From Clostridiaceae bacterium (GTDB lineage: Bacteria; Bacillota; Clostridia; Peptostreptococcales; Peptostreptococcaceae), in assembly GCA_902362365.1 (NCBI GenBank), contig CABIVQ010000008.1:1-64000 (forward strand): 64,000 nucleotides of DNA. Reading direction: 5' to 3'. The translations under genes were made by a program, and so were the position numbers. The notes beneath the pieces were generated by a model. It was given only the letters and a program-made list of their open reading frames with translations, was not told the DNA's origin and made no database searches. Of the stretch, positions 62,031 through 64,000 are shown one piece after another. Within the stretch, counting starts at the first letter, position 1; the number at the start of each line of letters is the position of its first letter.

Positions 62031-62414
62031 TTTTTCATTCGCTAAATATTACGAATATTTTTTATATATACTAATATTAATTTCCTTCACCAATAGAAAT
62101 ATATAGCTAGATAGTTAAGTTAACTACGAATTTTAAATTAATAATATAATCTTTTATAATATTAATAATATTTTTGTATAAATTTTATTTATAATGTTAA
62201 TAAATATATGTTAGTAAATTATTACTATATAAATAATTTCGTTTCCAATTACAAAATTTGATTTTTCACAAAGAAAGAAATAAATCTCTTTTAATTATAT
62301 ATTTGGTCATTGTAAAAATTTTTAATAATTATGTTTAATTCGATACTCTTTAGAGATTTCAGATAATAATAAATAAAACAATGTGAAATATGAATAACAT
62401 CCTCCTTATTTTAA
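62031..62414. other. AT-rich divergent intergenic region
   Basis: No gene or hairpin terminator was found. A spaced inverted repeat ATTCG-N10-CGAAT (62037-62056) lies upstream of the malic enzyme promoter and could be a weak operator; nothing else stands out. Confidence 0.35.
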
Positions 62415-62443
62415 TTTACATTTTAAAAAGTGTATGTTATACT
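62415..62443 (+). promoter_or_regulatory. typA promoter
   Basis: TTTACA (62415-62420) and TATACT (62438-62443), 17 bases apart, 38 bases before the ATG. Confidence 0.75.
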
Positions 62444-62481
62444 AAGTAAGTTATTTTCACATGAAAGGAAGGAAAAATAAT

Positions 62482-64000
62482 ATGTCATTAAAACATAAAA
62501 TCATAAATATCGCGGTTATAGCCCACGTTGATGCTGGAAAGTCAACATTAGTTGATGCTTTCTTATCTCAATCTGGGGTATTCAGAGAAAACGAAGTAGT
62601 AAAAGATTGTGTAATGGATAGTAATGACCTTGAAGCAGAAAGAGGTATAACAATATATTCTAAAAACTGTTCTATAAACTACAAAGATTACAAAATAAAT
62701 ATAGTAGATACACCAGGACATAGTGACTTCTCTTCTGAAGTTGAACGTGTTATCAAAACTGTTGATACAGTTATATTACTAGTAGATGCTAGTGAAGGGC
62801 CAATGCCTCAAACTAGATTCGTTTTACAAAAATCATTAGAAGCAGGACTTAGACCTATACTTTTCATCAATAAAATAGATAAGCAAGATCAAAGAGCTGA
62901 AGAAGTTGTTGATGAAGTATTCGACTTATTCGTTGACTTAAATGCTAATGATGAACAATGTGAGTTCCCAATAATATACGGTATAGCTAAACAAGGTATA
63001 GCTAAGAGAGAATTAGATGATGAAAGTACTGACCTTTCTCCTTTATTCGAAACTATAACTGAGCATGTTGAAGCTTACCCAGACTTTGACAATGAGCCTT
63101 TACAACTTCAAGTATCTGCTCTTGCATATGATGATTATGTAGGTAGACTTGGTATAGGTAGAGTTTACAAAGGAACTGTTAAAAATGGTGAACAAGTTTC
63201 TATATGTAAAGCTGACGGAAGTGTAGCTAGAGGTAGAATAACTAAACTTACAGTATATGAAGGATTAAATCAAATAGAAAAAGCAGAAGCTTATTCTGGT
63301 GATATAGTAGTTGTTGCTGGTATATCTGATATATCTATAGGTGAAACTATATGTAACTTAGATAATCCATTACCAATGGAAATGATACACATAGAAGAAC
63401 CTACTCTATCAATGAACTTCTTAGTAAATGATTCTCCATTCTGTGGTAAGAGTGGTAAGTTCGTTACTACAAGACATATAAAAGATAGATTAGATAAAGA
63501 ATTAGAAGTTAACGTTGGACTTAAAGTTGAGCCAATGGATACTACTGATGGATACAGAGTATCTGGACGTGGAGAACTTCACTTATCTATACTTCTTGAA
63601 AATATGAGACGTGAAGGTTACGAAATAGGTGTTTCTAAGCCAGAAGTTTTAATGCATAGAGAAGATGGTAAATTATTAGAACCAATGGAAAGAGTTATAG
63701 TTAACTGTCCAGAAGTTTACTCAGGAACTGTTATAAACAAATTAAACCTTAGAAAAGGTCTTATGGAATCTATGTCTATAGAAGGAGATTATGTAAAAAT
63801 AGAATTTATAGCTCCTACTCGTGGATTATTAGGTTACAGAAGTGAATTCATAAATGATACTCGTGGAGAAGGTACTTTAGTTCGTTCATTCGAAAGATAT
63901 GAAGAGCATAAAGGTGAAATACCAGGAAGAAGTAACGGAGTTTTAATAGCTCAAGGACCAGGAACAACTATGGGATATGCACTTAATGCTTTAAGTGAAA
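62482..64000 (+). CDS. typA: Ribosome-associated GTPase TypA/BipA, 3' end outside window
   Basis: About 506 codons visible of some 605-610. G1 AHVDAGKST, switch I with RGITI, G3 [16 protein letters not shown]4 NKIDKQD, then domain II and the EF-G-like C-terminal part ([14 protein letters not shown] and GLLGYRSEF). BipA associates with 50S assembly and is important in cold or stress. AAGGAAGG lies 9-10 bases before the ATG. Not fused or disrupted in the visible part; the frame remains open at the right edge. Codon use is richer in A-ending and tidy codons than many neighbours, as expected for a well-expressed gene. Confidence 0.96.
   Translation, partial: MSLKHKIINIAVIAHVDAGKSTLVDAFLSQSGVFRENEVVKDCVMDSNDLEAERGITIYSKNCSINYKDYKINIVDTPGHSDFSSEVERVIKTVDTVILLVDASEGPMPQTRFVLQKSLEAGLRPILFINKIDKQDQRAEEVVDEVFDLFVDLNANDEQCEFPIIYGIAKQGIAKRELDDESTDLSPLFETITEHVEAYPDFDNEPLQLQVSALAYDDYVGRLGIGRVYKGTVKNGEQVSICKADGSVARGRITKLTVYEGLNQIEKAEAYSGDIVVVAGISDISIGETICNLDNPLPMEMIHIEEPTLSMNFLVNDSPFCGKSGKFVTTRHIKDRLDKELEVNVGLKVEPMDTTDGYRVSGRGELHLSILLENMRREGYEIGVSKPEVLMHREDGKLLEPMERVIVNCPEVYSGTVINKLNLRKGLMESMSIEGDYVKIEFIAPTRGLLGYRSEFINDTRGEGTLVRSFERYEEHKGEIPGRSNGVLIAQGPGTTMGYALNALSE

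Noticed and set aside
62037..62056. ATTCG-N10-CGAAT inverted repeat as an operator of malic enzyme
   Set aside because: Five-base arms in AT-rich DNA are weak evidence and match no regulator site I know.

Overview
The window looks like a chromosomal stretch of a low-GC anaerobic Firmicute, most likely a Clostridia member of the Peptostreptococcaceae type (inference). The reasons are very AT-rich intergenic DNA, strong AGGAGG ribosome binding sites with frequent TTG/GTG starts, the FabK-type fatty-acid system, an iron-sulphur class I fumarase in two subunits, T-box and TPP leader RNAs, and several families common in gut clostridia. No rRNA, tRNA, CRISPR array or prophage was seen. Most genes lie on the minus strand.

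Left edge (1-1780): the tail of an IS30-family element sits in a decayed YfcC-type transporter gene, followed by a nitronate-monooxygenase-like flavoenzyme and a frameshifted flavodoxin-like remnant. 1785-11800: one complete type II fatty-acid synthesis operon (fabH-acpP-fabK-fabD-fabG-fabF-accB-fabZ-accC-accD-accA plus a FabT-like MarR regulator at its end), with palindromes in the leader that fit a FabT operator. 12009-16136: a giant cell-wall-anchored protein with two 5'-nucleotidase units. 16611-22276: oligopeptide ABC transporter oppBCDFA. 22915-25668: a TPP-riboswitch-controlled thiamine-precursor transporter. 26032-31473: a Nudix hydrolase, a PTS IIA remnant, miaB, a DUF421/DUF4363 pair, and argG behind a T-box leader that has one Stem I but two antiterminator/terminator modules. 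31530-36475: truA and a two-component system with a beta-propeller-like lipoprotein and an HD hydrolase. 36649-39919: a Lys-rich protein whose RBS can be hidden in a hairpin, an rRNA methyltransferase, larE and a small unknown protein. 40012-44942: a YtrA-type regulator with its ABC transporter, a PspA envelope module with a Cys-rich partner, and a 2H phosphoesterase. 45115-49855: a nuclease-helicase fusion, ogt, and a Na/Pi transporter behind a Pho-box-like array. 49906-51897: DUF3786 with an attenuator-like leader and a small ORF, a methyltransferase and DUF1450.

The most interesting part is 52020-57142. An AraC-type regulator diverges from a GPH-family symporter, an alpha/beta hydrolase and a 640-residue old-yellow-enzyme/Fe-S/FAD reductase carrying HGDR at residues 164-167, the signature I associate with gut bilirubin reductase BilR. 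Together these could form an uptake, ester hydrolysis and reduction system for conjugated bilirubin; the joint function is my inference.

Right edge (57217-64000): dhaKLM dihydroxyacetone kinase, fumarase beta and alpha subunits and malic enzyme in one minus-strand cluster, then typA/bipA running off the window.
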